Source of the DNA: Mermis nigrescens
Lineage: Eukaryota > Nematoda > Enoplea > Mermithida > Mermithidae
Length of the DNA stretch: 64,000 bases
Reading direction: 5' to 3'
NCBI GenBank assembly: GCA_036768485.1
Contig: JAVLUZ010000154.1
Coordinates: 2,748,529-2,812,528 of the forward strand
The notes beneath the pieces were generated by a model, which ran no database searches, was not told the origin of the DNA, and saw only the letters and a program-made list of their open reading frames with translations. This document shows, piece by piece, positions 1-10,720 of this stretch (its first letter is position 1; the number at the start of each line of letters is the position of its first letter). The position numbers and the translations under genes were made by a program.

Positions 1-318
1 CCATTCAAAACAAGCAAAACAAAAATACACAATCCGAATTTACATATAATACAGCAAACGCATGTCAAATTATCCAAAGTACTGTTATTGTGGCATCGGC
101 TGAGTTCCTAATTATATAAATAACCAAGGAAAAATAACAATAGTGAAAATATACTATTAAAAAAGCGTGTATCAATTTCTGTATGATTTGTCTTAAGCGA
201 TAACGCGAAATTTTCCGACTATTAAATTGACATGCAAAAACAACTGCATGGCTAAAAAACAATCGCAACGCAATCATACGTACTTGCAGACCCGTAGCCA
301 AGATGTTATGTATCGTAC

Positions 319-394
319 CTTCTGAGGGAATTACACTTAACAAGCAACCAATAAGATTTTTTGACTGCGCTTTATAAAAAATTCGCAAATTTGC
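319..394 (-). CDS. XPO7: Probable exportin-7-like exon 7
   Basis: An open stretch with an ATTTCAG acceptor (phase 0, as exon 6 requires) and a GTACGA donor. It reads LRIFYKAQSKNLIGCLLSVI. The hydrophobic spacing is similar to the exportin-7 segment that follows NEIN, but identity is low. The call rests on position, phase and splice signals. The rest of the gene lies left of the window. Confidence 0.42.
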
Positions 395-1206
395 CTGAAA
401 TGTGAAATTCTGAAGAAATCACTTTTACATAAATAACCATTTGACCTGAAAAAATCGCCCAAAGAAGCGACGCTGAGTTGTTTTTCCATCAAAAAATGTT
501 ACACTTTTTAACAATATTCCTTTTATAATATTAAATTTATTTTTTCAAAATTTCATTACGCCTTTTTTATGAACAAAATTGACAATCGGCAAAAATAATT
601 TGCTCTATATATTTTTGGGTATACCATGCAAGAAAAGGATATGAAATGATGCAGTTCAGTGGAGTAAATGGAAAATAGTTTTGTTGTTTTAAGAATAATA
701 GGTTAGATACATTAGCAATTTAATCTTTTTAGGAACAAGCTTATGAGTCAGGGTAAAACGAATTTTTTTCAATACAAATTCACTTCCAGCAAAATATATT
801 TCGGACACGGAGTAAGACTGTAGGATGCACAAAGCACAATGTAATTTTTTGGATAAATTCAAATAGGGACGAATTTTTTTGACAGCAATCTATGAACGTA
901 CATAAGTGTAACAAAAAGTGAGAACAATTCAACAAGCGTGCACAAGAATGTCACAAACGTACAAGCATAACACGTTATAAAGATAAAAAATACAACTCGT
1001 GCGTAAACTCTAGCGCCTTACACACATATAGGCATATGGAAGGGTGAGACAGGGGTTCACCCCTACAAAAATTTCGGAAAAACGGGTACTGTCTAGCGAT
1101 TTTGGGATAATGCATGTAAAACTTTAGGAGTTTACTACAGAAAATTTTATCCCTTCATCCAAATTTTCAATCAACTTGGCCAGTTTAGCACAAAAATATT
1201 GATTAC
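395..1206 (-). other. Intron sequence of the exportin-7-like gene
   Basis: AT-rich sequence between the probable exon 7 and exon 6. I see no further exon or recognisable repeat here apart from scattered A/T runs. Confidence 0.5.
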
Positions 1207-1275
1207 CTGATTCATTTCAGCAACTAAATGGGCCAGCAATAAAATGCCAAGCGAGCACATCTCAACTTGACTTGG
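1207..1275 (-). CDS. XPO7: Exportin-7-like, exon 6
   Basis: The 23 codons read VEMCSLGILLLAHLVAEMNQ at their C-terminal side. They match exportin-7 [20 protein letters not shown] residue by residue in spacing. Acceptor ATTTCAG, donor GTAATC, phase 0 at both ends, so it joins exon 5 in frame. Confidence 0.88.
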
Positions 1276-1927
1276 CTGAAATATGACGTGAATTAGTAGA
1301 TAAAACGGCCTTAAAGTGTAAATTATTCAGCCTGTATATATATTAAACATATTTAAAAGAAAAATGTGACAAAATACGATACATATGTAATCTGACGTAC
1401 ATATGTACATAATTTGCACACCAACTACGCTGAGATAAATCTTTATATTGCCGTGTCCTTAACACTCATATTTTACATTTAAAAATGCAACGATTTGCTT
1501 TAATATTTACGCAATGAAAAAAGTAATCTCCTTCTAGACCACTGTTATATAAGTAATTGATACAATATTATCGAATTTAATTAGATTAAAACTCTGAGTT
1601 TGTCGATCAAGAAATTCTAGAAAAACCGTTTCGCGAAAATCTCAAACTACTTTGTCGCCAAAGCTGACTTATTTTGAGTTTAAGAGCAGAGCATGAGAAG
1701 AGAAGGAAATGAAACTCGAGACTATAGAAATGATTTTTCTAGAAAACAAGGCATAAAATTTTTGCATTTTAATTTATAAACGTTGAAAAATTATCACAAA
1801 AGCATGAAAATAAAAAAGTGCCTGTTCAGACGTCAGTTCATACGTCATAGTGCCTTTGAATATGTATAAATAGGTGCATGCACAAAAGTACTTAAAAAAT
1901 AGAAAAATTCTGAATGCAAGGATCGTT

Positions 1928-2137
1928 ACAGATGTAACAGGGGGAATGAAGGATTCCCCACCCAAAGTCGGTCGTCCCCCTATCCCCAAGTCAGAAAATA
2001 TTTGACCCCAGCCCCAATTTCAGGCAAAAACTTAAGTTTTCTGACCAATTTTAGCTGTCGTTTTCTGGTATTTTCCGGCATAAAATTAGAAATCATTTAC
2101 TCCACCCAAAATTTCGAGCCATTACATGAATGAAGGG
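1928..2137. repeat. MITE-like repeat with CATGTAAC ends (copy 1)
   Basis: About 210 bp. One end is GATGTAACAGGGGG and the other is GAGCCATTACATG, so the outer bases are inverted copies of each other. The interior has C-runs and TTTTGGCC-like blocks. Related copies start near 4477, 5128 and 32160. Confidence 0.55.
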
Positions 2138-2299
2138 ATCGTTCATTCTCTTTGATGAAATGTTGATAACAAAGCGGTATGTGAAAACTTTCCAAAACAG
2201 TGATTTCTTTCCTAAATTATCCTCAGCTTAAGAGAAAGTCAACTAAGACTATTACGTGGGTGGCGAACACTTTTAAATTGAATAGTGAATTCAACCATA

Positions 2300-2556
2300 G
2301 GTGGGCGCCACCAAAGTTCTGGGGGTGCAAGATTTTTCAAAAGTACAAAATAGCCTCAAAAATGGTGATATGGCGAAAAAACACCATTTTTCAAAGTTTC
2401 TCATCGATAACTATCCATACTATCAACTGTCAAAAAAATTTCAAAAATTGAATACTGGGGGGTATTTTGGATTCTGGGGGGAGGGTATTTTGGTTTTTAA
2501 GGGGTATTTTAATTTCTGGAAGTGCATACTTCTCAAACCCCCCACGCCCAGGTATG
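2300..2556 (+). repeat. Dispersed 250-bp repeat X (copy 1)
   Basis: This repeat recurs at least ten times in the window. Core: GGGGGTGCAAGATTTTTC, then ATGGCGAAAAAACACCAT, then TGGCATCAAAAAATTGCG-like sequence, then several GGTATTTTGG blocks, ending CACGCCCAGGTATG. Other copies lie at 2750-3000 (-), 14040-14310, 26760-27030, 53140-53400 (-), 53970-54180, 59820-60080, 60100-60310 (-), 60610-60850 (-), 61150-61400 (-) and 62840-63090. It has no coding capacity. The copy at 2750-3000 lies inside the hAT-type element. Confidence 0.8.
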
Positions 2557-2564
2557 AATCCAAC

Positions 2565-3409
2565 TAGAGCTGTGCCGGGGCCGCCTTTTTAGCCGGGGCC
2601 GGGGCCGGGGCCTGGCCGGGGCCAATAATAGCGTGCTTTACCATGCTCATAGTACGACCCTGCCCTACCCCTTATATGTACCAATGCATATATTCTTGCT
2701 TGTAGATATGCACGTCAAGCGTTAATATTTGTTGGGATTACAAGATATAACAGAACATGGGCATCGGGGGATCTAAACCCCCCAGAATTCACATTCTCCC
2801 CCCCTAAAAAAATCCGCTAGACCCCCAGAAATTGATTTTCAGAATTTTTTTCTGTTTTTCTGCGGTTTTTTGATGCTAATGGATAGCTCTCATTGAGAAA
2901 CGCGAGAAAACGGTGTTTTTTTCGCTCTAACATATATTATCAGGCACTTTTTGACTTTGAAAAATTTTGGACCCCCTAGAATTTTTGAGCTGCCCATGTA
3001 TGGATTTAACTCCTCTGACTTGGATGCGTTTCTCAATGTGCTTTACTTTGCACTTTTTTAGGCTTATTATTCTATTTGTTCTGATAGACGTAGCTGTCTG
3101 CTACCAAGCAAGCTGGAAATGCTCGTCTATATGAATTGCAATTTAAAATATGTCAATTTTGATTATTAACTAGAAATTTTCAGCAATATGACATAGTGAA
3201 ATAAAGATTTGAATTAGCAAGATCTGTGGTTTGCTTGAAATTGAGTTTGAAGGTAAATCTGCCCAAAACATTATCAATTTTCTACATTATAATCAACTCT
3301 AACATTGGCCCCGGCCCCGGTGCCGGGGCCAGCCTGGCCCCGGCCCGGGGCCGGGGCCTAGGCCCCGGCGCCGGGGCCGGGGCCGGGGCCTGGCCCCGGC
3401 ACAGCTCTA
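2565..3409. mobile_element. Non-autonomous hAT-type element with GGGGCC-rich ends
   Basis: It begins TAGAGCTGTGCCGGGGCC and ends with the inverted copy GGCACAGCTCTA. It is flanked by an exact 8-bp direct repeat, AATCCAAC, at 2557-2564 and 3410-3417. An 8-bp target duplication with TAGRG...TGTGC-like ends is typical of the hAT superfamily. No transposase is encoded. The GGGGCC/GGCCCC array occupies about 50 bp at the left end and about 100 bp at the right end. A copy of repeat X in reverse lies within it. It sits in exportin-7 intron 5. Confidence 0.85.
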
Positions 3410-3440
3410 AATCCAACTAAATGAAATGCCAACCGCTTAC

Positions 3441-3536
3441 ATCAATGAGTTTGGTGATCGTAGCAACGGATGACTGGAACTCAAAATCGCCCTTGCTAAT
3501 ATCAAACCAACTCAGCTTTGTCAAGCGAGCGAACAA
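3441..3536 (-). CDS. XPO7: Exportin-7-like, exon 5
   Basis: The 32 codons begin LFARLTKLSWFD and end ITKLID. They align with the exportin-7 segment LYARITKLGWFD...VTRFLQD. Clean TTTTAG acceptor and GTAAGC donor, phase 0 at both ends. The intron below it (1276-3440) has taken in several repeats, including a hAT-type element. Confidence 0.9.
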
Positions 3537-4093
3537 CTAAAATGGAAGGAAATAATTAGGGAAGTAACATTCTAGTAAAACGATTGCGATTTAAATCATT
3601 CGATAGAAAAATCTTTCGCTTACGGAAGCTTAATTTGTTCAGACAAAAATATATGTACATAGGAACGAATTGAAAATATGTCTTTGTTAAATTGAGTGAA
3701 TTCGTGCCAAAAGCTTGACATTGAAAATTTACAGCAACCTTCGGCTACATTACGGAATAATTTAAGCATTAAACATAGCTGATGGATAAGCAAGCACACA
3801 CAGTGAGTAAGTGGAATTGGCCTTATTTACCTATTGATAAGAAAGAAAGATTTAGAAATTATTTATTAATCAGTGTTAAAAAGAAATCTTTTATTATATT
3901 ATCAAATGCCTAATTGAAACTAACGGCGGTTAGCGTCTGAAAGCAACTTTTATAGAACCTCGTACGATACGATGAAAACTAAATGACTAAGCGAGATAAA
4001 TTGTAGCAACCACTTTGGATTTAGTCCCATACTTATTATAGGGCAGTTTCAGGCACAGATATTTATAGATAATATGAAAACGAGCTAGGATAC

Positions 4094-4163
4094 CTGGCAC
4101 AACGCTGAAACCACAAAAGCTGGCAATTTCGAACGGTTAGCGAGGTGACTGAGCAAATAGTTC
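4094..4163 (-). CDS. XPO7: Exportin-7-like, exon 4
   Basis: The reading NYLLSHLANRSKLPAFV continues to ALCQ and aligns with the exportin-7 region NYVLNYLATRPKLATFV...ALIQ. The acceptor is CTCTTAG followed by a single G before the AAC codon. The donor is GTATCC in phase 0. The intron to exon 3 is only about 63 bp. Confidence 0.85.
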
Positions 4164-4226
4164 CTAAGAGAAGTGGTGACTTCAGAAACCGTACACGCAA
4201 AGAATACAAAGATCAGACACTCATAC

Positions 4227-4320
4227 TAAGTTGTAGCCGTTCGTCAATCGATGCTGATGAATTTGGCCTAGAAATAAGCTTGGTTAGCGTAGTTGCAGCC
4301 ACGAGCTGTGCGTATGCTGT
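4227..4320 (-). CDS. XPO7: Exportin-7-like, exon 3
   Basis: The reading starts TAYAQLVAATTLTKLISRP and ends IDERLQL. It matches the exportin-7 segment SYSQLLAATCLTKLVSR...EQRIDI directly after exon 2. The acceptor is TTTTAG; the donor is GTATGAGT in phase 1. The next exon needs phase 2 to stay in frame, so the junction with exon 4 is one base out if both canonical sites are used (see findings). Confidence 0.88.
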
Positions 4321-4476
4321 CTAAAATATAAATAACCACGACGAATGATTGAACACAGTCCTTTTTAAACTAATGCCAAGAAAAAATAGTCAAGAGGCCT
4401 CACGCATATGAGAATACCTCAAATACCTTACGCTTATAAAAATGCACATGGTTAGTGGCCATTGAGGGGCAAAATC

Positions 4477-4690
4477 ATACATGTTATAGGGGGGATAGTG
4501 GATCCCCCTATCCAAAGTTGGTCGTCCCCCCATCCCCAGAGCCAAACAATTTTTGACCCCCCCCACTCGATTTTTGGAAGAATTGAATTTTAGCCGTGTT
4601 TTTTGGCCGTTTCAGCCGAAAATTGGAGGTCCCCCCATCAAACTGGCCGGGGACCTTCAACCGAAATTTTGAGCCGTTACATGTATGGGT
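4477..4690. repeat. MITE-like repeat with CATACATGTAAC ends (copy 2)
   Basis: Left end CATACATGTTATAGGGGG, right end GAGCCGTTACATGTATG. About 210 bp, related to the copy at 1928. Internal C-runs. It lies in exportin-7 intron 2. Confidence 0.55.
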
Positions 4691-4929
4691 AAAGCCAGAT
4701 GAGTAGAATCCGGGATGTTCGTGACTTAAAATGCTTCAAAAATACGGTATTATCACGAAAAAGCGTTTTTAGGCTCGTCGTTTGAATAGCACAAAAAATC
4801 GTAAACACTAAAGTAACTTATTTTAATTCTTTGAATTTAGCAACCTCCCCCCTGCCGAGACTTTGCTTAGAATACATATTACTCGACTTTTCAGTAAAAT
4901 CAGAGAATTAATGCTAGATTAACAATATG

Positions 4930-6480
4930 AGCCAATGTCAGACGATTTTTGGTGAATACCTTTTGAATTTTTTAAACTTAATTTTTACTGTGGCAGAAAT
5001 GCACTTAGGGGATAGAATTTCGTGAAAAAATCCAGTATTTTTGAATGTAAGCAAGAGTAAATGGACAAACGATCACTATGAAACATGCATCTGACAGCTC
5101 AGCATTTTGGGAGAGGAGGTCCTCGGCATACATGTTACGGCTGGAAATTTCGGGTAGGGGTTCCCTGACCATTTTTAGAAGAAGGGGGGAAGCGACACCA
5201 ATTTAAGGCCAAAAATGGCAAAAATTCCTCAAAATAGCCAAAAAGCGCAAGTTTTCGCTAAAAATGGATGGGAGGGTGGTCAAAAATTTTCTGACTTTGG
5301 GGTAAGGGTTTAGGGGCGTACAAACGTGGGTGGGGGATCGATCAAACCCCTGTTACATGCATGTTTCTCGGCCATTTTTAGTGGAGGTAATAGGCGGCTT
5401 CGATTTGTGGCCAAAAGTGGCAAAACGACATAAAAATAGCCAAAAAGGGCAAGTTTTCGCCAAAAATGGGGGAGGTGGATTTAAATTTTCTGATCATCGG
5501 GGAAGAGGGTGTGTGGAGGACGTCCAACTTTGGGTAGGGAATTCCTCGAATCCCATAGCCACACGTATGGTTTTCGGCCATTTTTAGGGGAAGGAGGGTA
5601 AATATGACTACCAGTTTTTGGCCGAAAATCGCAGAAAAGGTACCTAAAAAGGCCAAAAAATGCAGGTTTTTGCCAAAAATCGATTTTGGCTCGTGCATTC
5701 ATTTTCGATGCCATCTTTATACAATGTTAAAATACTTTATGGGGCAAAGTGATAGTAATTTTAACTTTGTAAAATTAATTTTCAGAGAAATTTCAAAAAA
5801 TGTTCGGTGCTTCGCGCCGAATAACGCTACTATACTGTATTTAGCTACAAGAAATGACATTAAACACTCCAAAACCAATCTTTCTGTAATGTAGGTATCT
5901 TTGTGCAGATTCAAATATCTTTTGTATCTAATTCTACTGTTTTTGAAGATTTTATGCAAAAATAAGTACTATTTAATAACTTTGCACTTTTTGCCGTTCA
6001 AAGATAAAATTTACTAACTTATCTTAATGTTGCATTGCATTTTTAAGTGCAGTAATGCTTATTACAAGATTTAATCGGCATATTAAAATTTATATATTTA
6101 TCTTTTGGTAGTACAAATTATTTTAGCTTTCTTAGTCGACTTTTATGTGTAAATTCCATCAAAAGCTCATGAAATTTCGGCGCTTCGCGCCGAACTAATA
6201 TTATCAACTAAATTCAGGCTGAATTTATCACATTTAGGACTGCATGTGGGTCGCAGGTCACACACTGATAGTATTTAAAAATGTGTATATTTACTAATAT
6301 CTTTATATATATTATCTACAAAAATTTCTTCGCTCGTACAATATCTTTTCCGGAGATCTTCGTACATGCACAAAGAAGCTCGTACGAAAAACAGTGTTGG
6401 ATAATAATAATACACTACTTAATTTACTGGTCCACCATTTTAAGATTTCACCCCTCCCTCAACTCTGAACCTTAGAAAAA
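4930..6480 (+). repeat. Composite dispersed repeat, short copy
   Basis: About 1.55 kb that matches 32005-35265 in the same order. Landmarks: GTCAGACGATTTTTGGTGA near 4935, several GCCAAAAATGGC-type blocks at 5130-5700, GGGGCAAAGTGATA near 5740, GGCGCTTCGCGCCG hairpins near 5806 and 6180, and CACCCCTCCCTCAACTCT near 6450. Short frames across 5330-5700 come from the TTTTGGC-rich blocks and are not genes. This copy lacks the Penelope insertion and the internal tandem expansion of the second copy. It lies in exportin-7 intron 2. Confidence 0.8.
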
Positions 6481-6529
6481 TATGCTCTCACCCCAAATGT
6501 GCACGTGTGAAAAATAGAAAAGTGCTTAC

Positions 6530-6673
6530 GCTCCCCTGTTCAAGCAGCATCATGCATTTTTCCATACAGTCTGCACTTTCTGAAAATTCTGACAGTGTTT
6601 TTTCAGCTTCTGAACGATCAGTCGGCGATGTAGCTGCATAAAGCTGCTTACATAACGCTTCGAGATACTGCAA
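6530..6673 (-). CDS. XPO7: Exportin-7 (XPO7/RanBP16)-like, exon 2
   Basis: Exportin-7 is a karyopherin-beta nuclear transport receptor that works with Ran-GTP at the nuclear pore. This 48-codon exon reads LEALCKQLYAAT, then AEKTLSEF, then a Cys-rich stretch ending LLEQGS. It matches the N-terminal HEAT repeat of exportin-7 as I know the family (LCKQLY, AEKALVEF, KCQLLLERGS). It is bounded by an acceptor (TTTTAG) at 6674 and a GTAAGC donor just below 6530, both in phase 0. The start-codon exon should be short and lie at higher coordinates; I could not pick it out. Next exons follow at 4320, 4163, 3536 and 1275. Confidence 0.9.
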
Positions 6674-7890
6674 CTAAAATCAAATGTCGATTCAATAAGT
6701 AACATATGTACAGTAGAGACGCCACTTATAATACTGTTTAATAAAACGCAGCGAAACGCTATTTCATGCAGTTTTTTAAAGATCGGAAAGATTCACAATA
6801 AATAGAACCAGCTTAATCACTAAATGAACAAAGTCAAATTGAAGTGTCCGATATGCGTTTATCTGAATGAAAATATTTTGTGGATGAATAAATTTTATGA
6901 ATACAATCTAAGATCAAGCGACGTGAAGAATAAGATGAAGCGAGAAAACCTGCACGAAATAAAAGAAATAATGTGTATTTATGTAAAGAACATAATGACG
7001 TAAAATAATATTTACACATTCAATATGTTAAATTCAAATCACGAATTTCAAAAGAAAAATAATTAAGTATTATAATAAATTACCAAACTGGTGCCTAACG
7101 ATAAAGCTTTGCAAAACAAGCGAAAACAGCGACTTATACAAATTATGATAACGGCACAATGGCCGAAAAATGTTGATAATGTCAGCTTTTAAAACTTTAT
7201 TTTCGGCATAAAAAGACGGACAGTATGAACAGAAAATTATTAAATCCAGCGAAGAGGTGTCAAAATTCTTCAATATTTTTACTACTTTTGTTCTCCAAAA
7301 ACTTGCACCCGCACACAAACGGCCGTTAAAAAAATGTGTTGCCGAATATAGAAGCATGATTTTCGTGGAATGAAAATTTATCAAATTTTTTTTTATTGAC
7401 AAAATTTTTTTTCAATTTTCCTCTATTCAAATTTATAAACTCACAATTTGCATGAAATGATTTGACTTGTAATATCAGATCAATTAGACGTTACTTTGTG
7501 TTTTCTAACAAACTTTACTTACCTGCGAAGTGCTCGCGCTCATCACTGACTTGTCTTGAATTAGGCAAATATCAAAATTTTAGGATGTCGACTATTAAAA
7601 TATTTCGCAAGCTTTTTAATGCTGGATGGCATTCACGCAATATTTTGAATCACGCTGACTAACAGAAACTATGCATAATTACAGCATATATTCAGCTACT
7701 CAATTGTGTTGATATTCAGTGATTATGTGTTCATCAAAGCAATGCAAGTCAGCTAAAAGCGACAATAATAAATGACAAAGTAAGAAAGAAATAAAGTAGT
7801 ACAATAATAAAAATATTAAAGTAATAAAGTAAAACAAAGTGATGAGAGACACTGACAGCTAAAAATTTTAGACGTTACCAACATGTGTAT
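6674..7890. other. Region upstream of exportin-7 exon 2, nothing recognised
   Basis: AT-rich sequence that should hold the short first exon and promoter of the exportin-7-like gene. I could not identify either. Open frames at 7070-7402 (-) and 7462-7662 (+) have no recognisable motif. Confidence 0.4.
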
Positions 7891-7891
7891 T

Positions 7892-8310
7892 CAGGACCGT
7901 ATCCAGGATTTTATTTCAGAGGTACCGAAAATTTTGAACACCATTAGGATATTGGCGAAAATAAAGGCGATTGTGAGCGTATCTCGGCGAGCTCTACACG
8001 ATGGTGAAGAAGTTTCAAAATAAAATTTCAAGAATTTTTCATTTAATATTGATATACAGCAAGTTTATCGTTTAAGCTATCTGTACGACAGATTTCTCAT
8101 CATTCAATCGACGAAAAATTTTTATAATCATTGTGCTTTACAGATGAAAACAATACATATTATAAATAATTCGGGCGCGAAGCGCTGAAAAAATTGACAT
8201 ATTCACATTTGACATGTCAAGCTCGAATTCGAGCGCTTTTTGCCGGGCTAGAAGACAAAAAACAAGGATAAACAATCGCCGAAAAATTTCATGTTCTCTA
8301 TTCCATGTCA
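7892..8310 (-). repeat. Fragment of hairpin MITE (family of 57606-58412)
   Basis: Starts CAGGACCGTATCCAGGATTT, the end of the MITE at 57606-58412, and continues in reverse orientation through the GAGCTC(T)ACACGATGG block and a GGCGCGAAGCGCTG hairpin. It stops where a LINE fragment begins. Confidence 0.7.
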
Positions 8311-8355
8311 TAACTCAAATTATTATAATGGGTATTTTCTCTTCTTAACTGTTGC

Positions 8356-9365
8356 AGACCACTAGCCATTCTTGGACCTACTTGTTGTTGATTTTTATAA
8401 ATGATATCTTTGATAACTTGTCAAGTTCGACTTTCATGTTAGCGGATGACCTGAAAATATTTAATCTTTCCTGCAATTATCAAATGCTTCAGACTGATTT
8501 AGATAGAATTTATATTTGGGCCACCAAAAATTGCTTACCTATATCGTATTCTAAATATTAGGGCAAAAATAATCCTAATTGTCATACAAACTCAATGCAC
8601 AAGTTATTACTGACGATTATGTCTTTGTTCACGAGTTAGGTGTGCTAATTTCGCAAAACCTAAAATTTAAGGAGCATTACAGCAGCTTACTCAAAAAAGC
8701 TTTCATGAGATCTATCTTAATTAGAAAATTCTTCTTTTCGCAAGATAAAAATAATCTCATTAACGCTTTCATTGTTTACGTCAGACCAGTCCTTGAATAT
8801 TCCTGTGCTTTATGGAACCCCTCTTATATTAGTGATATTAATACGCTCGAGGCTCTTCAGCGTAAATTTACTAAATACATAGTTGGATATCATAGCCCTC
8901 TTTCTTACGACGAACGCCTTAACCAACTTAACTTGTGTCGATTATAATTACGTCGCCTGCACATTTGCTTATGTATGATGTATCAAATTATTAGTCAAAA
9001 ATCTTGTCTTTCCATGACAGATTTTTTCGTGCTAAATAAAAATACTACTCGCTGCACAAATCACTTTAAGCTAGTTGTTCCTCTTGTTCGTTCTAATTTA
9101 CAGAAATTTGATTTTTTTATAATTATATCTCTGTTTGGAATCACCTACCTGATTTTGTAGTTTCTTCCCCTAACTTTAATATATTCAAATCTAGATTAAT
9201 TGATGTCGACTTATCCAAAGTTTTTAGAGGGCGAGCGTGAATCATCATTTCTATGACTCGCTCGTCGCCTTTTGTTGTACGTTTTTACTTTATTGACCGC
9301 GCGTTTTATTACTCTCCTGGATCCTTCGTAATTGTCGCGTTTTCAGCAATAAATTATTTCACTTC
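8356..9365 (+). pseudogene. CR1-like LINE ORF2 3' fragment, broken
   Basis: The C-terminal half of a reverse transcriptase plus the 3' UTR. It is the same family as the full copies at 14.5 and 22.4 kb but more diverged. The catalytic FADD reads LADD here. In-frame stops lie near 8560 and 8945. Recognisable blocks are IFINDIFDNL, DLGVLISQNLKFKEHY and VYVRPVLEYSCALWNPSY. The tail ends near AATAAATTATTTCA. It is 5' truncated next to a MITE fragment. Confidence 0.85.
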
Positions 9366-9539
9366 AGTTCAGTTGATAAATAAACAAAAAATAATTCGTT
9401 TAATGGATTAAACGTAAAAGTACCATGTAGCCAATCAATTCAGGGCAAATTTAAATCGCCTTATATAATAACGGGATGACAACTATTTGTAGCCCATTCA
9501 ATTAAATTACATATCCGAACTGCAGTCTAAAAATCATCA

Positions 9540-9650
9540 GGGCTGGCATGAGTGGGCTTTTTGGGGTTTCAGTGGGTTTTTAGGGTTCTAAAATTCTTGG
9601 GTTTTTGGGTTTTTGGTATTCTGAGATGCAGGTTAATGTAAGTCTGGCCT
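9540..9650 (+). repeat. GGGTTTTT-array repeat with GCCAGCCCTG end
   Basis: Starts AGGGCTGGCA, carries GGGTTTTTGGGTTTTTGG arrays and ends GGTATTCTGAGATGCAGGT. The same two ends flank the array at 17676-17809 in reverse. Related arrays are at 11985-12303 and 13518-13670. Confidence 0.7.
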
Positions 9651-9719
9651 TTTGTACATAAACAACATAAGTACATATCTATAATTGTAAGTTTCATGTG
9701 TAGTGTAAATTTCCAATAC

Positions 9720-10636
9720 TAATATACTAATAATACTAATACTTTATTCGGAAAAAAACACAAGGGTAAAACAAAAGTCGCAAGGAAAATAAAATAAAAT
9801 GCGAAATGTCCTGGACACATAGGCAAATAGATTGCGCTCACGTGTGCCCCATCAAAAAATTCCCGAAATCAACCTTTGAAAGATCGTTCCAAATTCTAGC
9901 TGATCTAGTAGCAAAACAATACTTTTTACAATCAAGTCGAAATTTTTCTAAATAGATCTGATTTGCAAATGCATTTCTAGTACGCGAATGACCATAAAAC
10001 TTATAAAAATCTTCAGAAGGCAAGAGATTATTGTGAATAATATTATACGTAACAATTAAATCAAAATAAATTCTACGGAGTTCAAGCCTCTCTAAATTTA
10101 AGGCTTTTAACCTTTCTTCATAAGAAAGTCCCATACATATATCCAATTAACCTTTTAGTAAATTTTCGCTGTACCCGTTCAACCCAGTTGATATCAGAAA
10201 GCAAATAGGGGCTCCATACAAGTGGAGCATACTCTACTAAAGGCCGAATATAATTCTTAAAAGCAAGAACCAACATTTCAGGATCACGTGATTCAAAACA
10301 TTTGAAAATCAAAGCACTCATTTTCAAAGCCTTTGCTGATATATTAGTACAATGACAACTAGATGATAAGTTTGTTGTTAAGGAAACACCTAAATCTCGA
10401 ATTAAGGAACCTGCGTCAGATAACAAAAAATGGTTTATGTGATATGTAACTTTAGGATTAGCGTACCCCAGATATAATACAGAACATTTAGGGAGAGATA
10501 TGCTTAACTGATTTTCTTCAGACCAGGAAAAAAATGTTTGAGGTCTAAATTTTATACTTATTACATAGGTATTTTTTGGCAGTTTCAATAGCCTCATCGG
10601 AACGAAATTTTTCAACCTTTGGTTTTGTCCATTCAA
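9720..10636 (-). pseudogene. Second LINE family, ORF2 3' fragment
   Basis: The C-terminal region of a non-LTR retrotransposon ORF2, related to but distinct from the main family. It contains SVLYLGYANPK, LIRDLGVSL, YIRPLVEYAPLVWSPYLLSD and RVQRKFTKRLIGY. A frameshift near 10130 moves the rest (SYEERLKALNLERLELRR to FLMGHT) to another frame. The 3' tail is an AATACT/TAATACT repeat at 9716-9742. 5' truncated at about 10630. A plus-strand relative lies at 35826-36192. Confidence 0.85.
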
Positions 10637-10720
10637 ATTTATAAAATGTTAAGAATTTGTAGTAAAGAAACACTCTCAAGGCGAATTAAACAAAAACTTT
10701 TAAAACTTATCGGACTTTTT

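Noticed and set aside
5330..5714. Overlapping 77-106-codon frames on both strands
   Set aside because: They arise from GCCAAAAATGGC-type blocks of a dispersed repeat and recur in the copy at 32090-32850.
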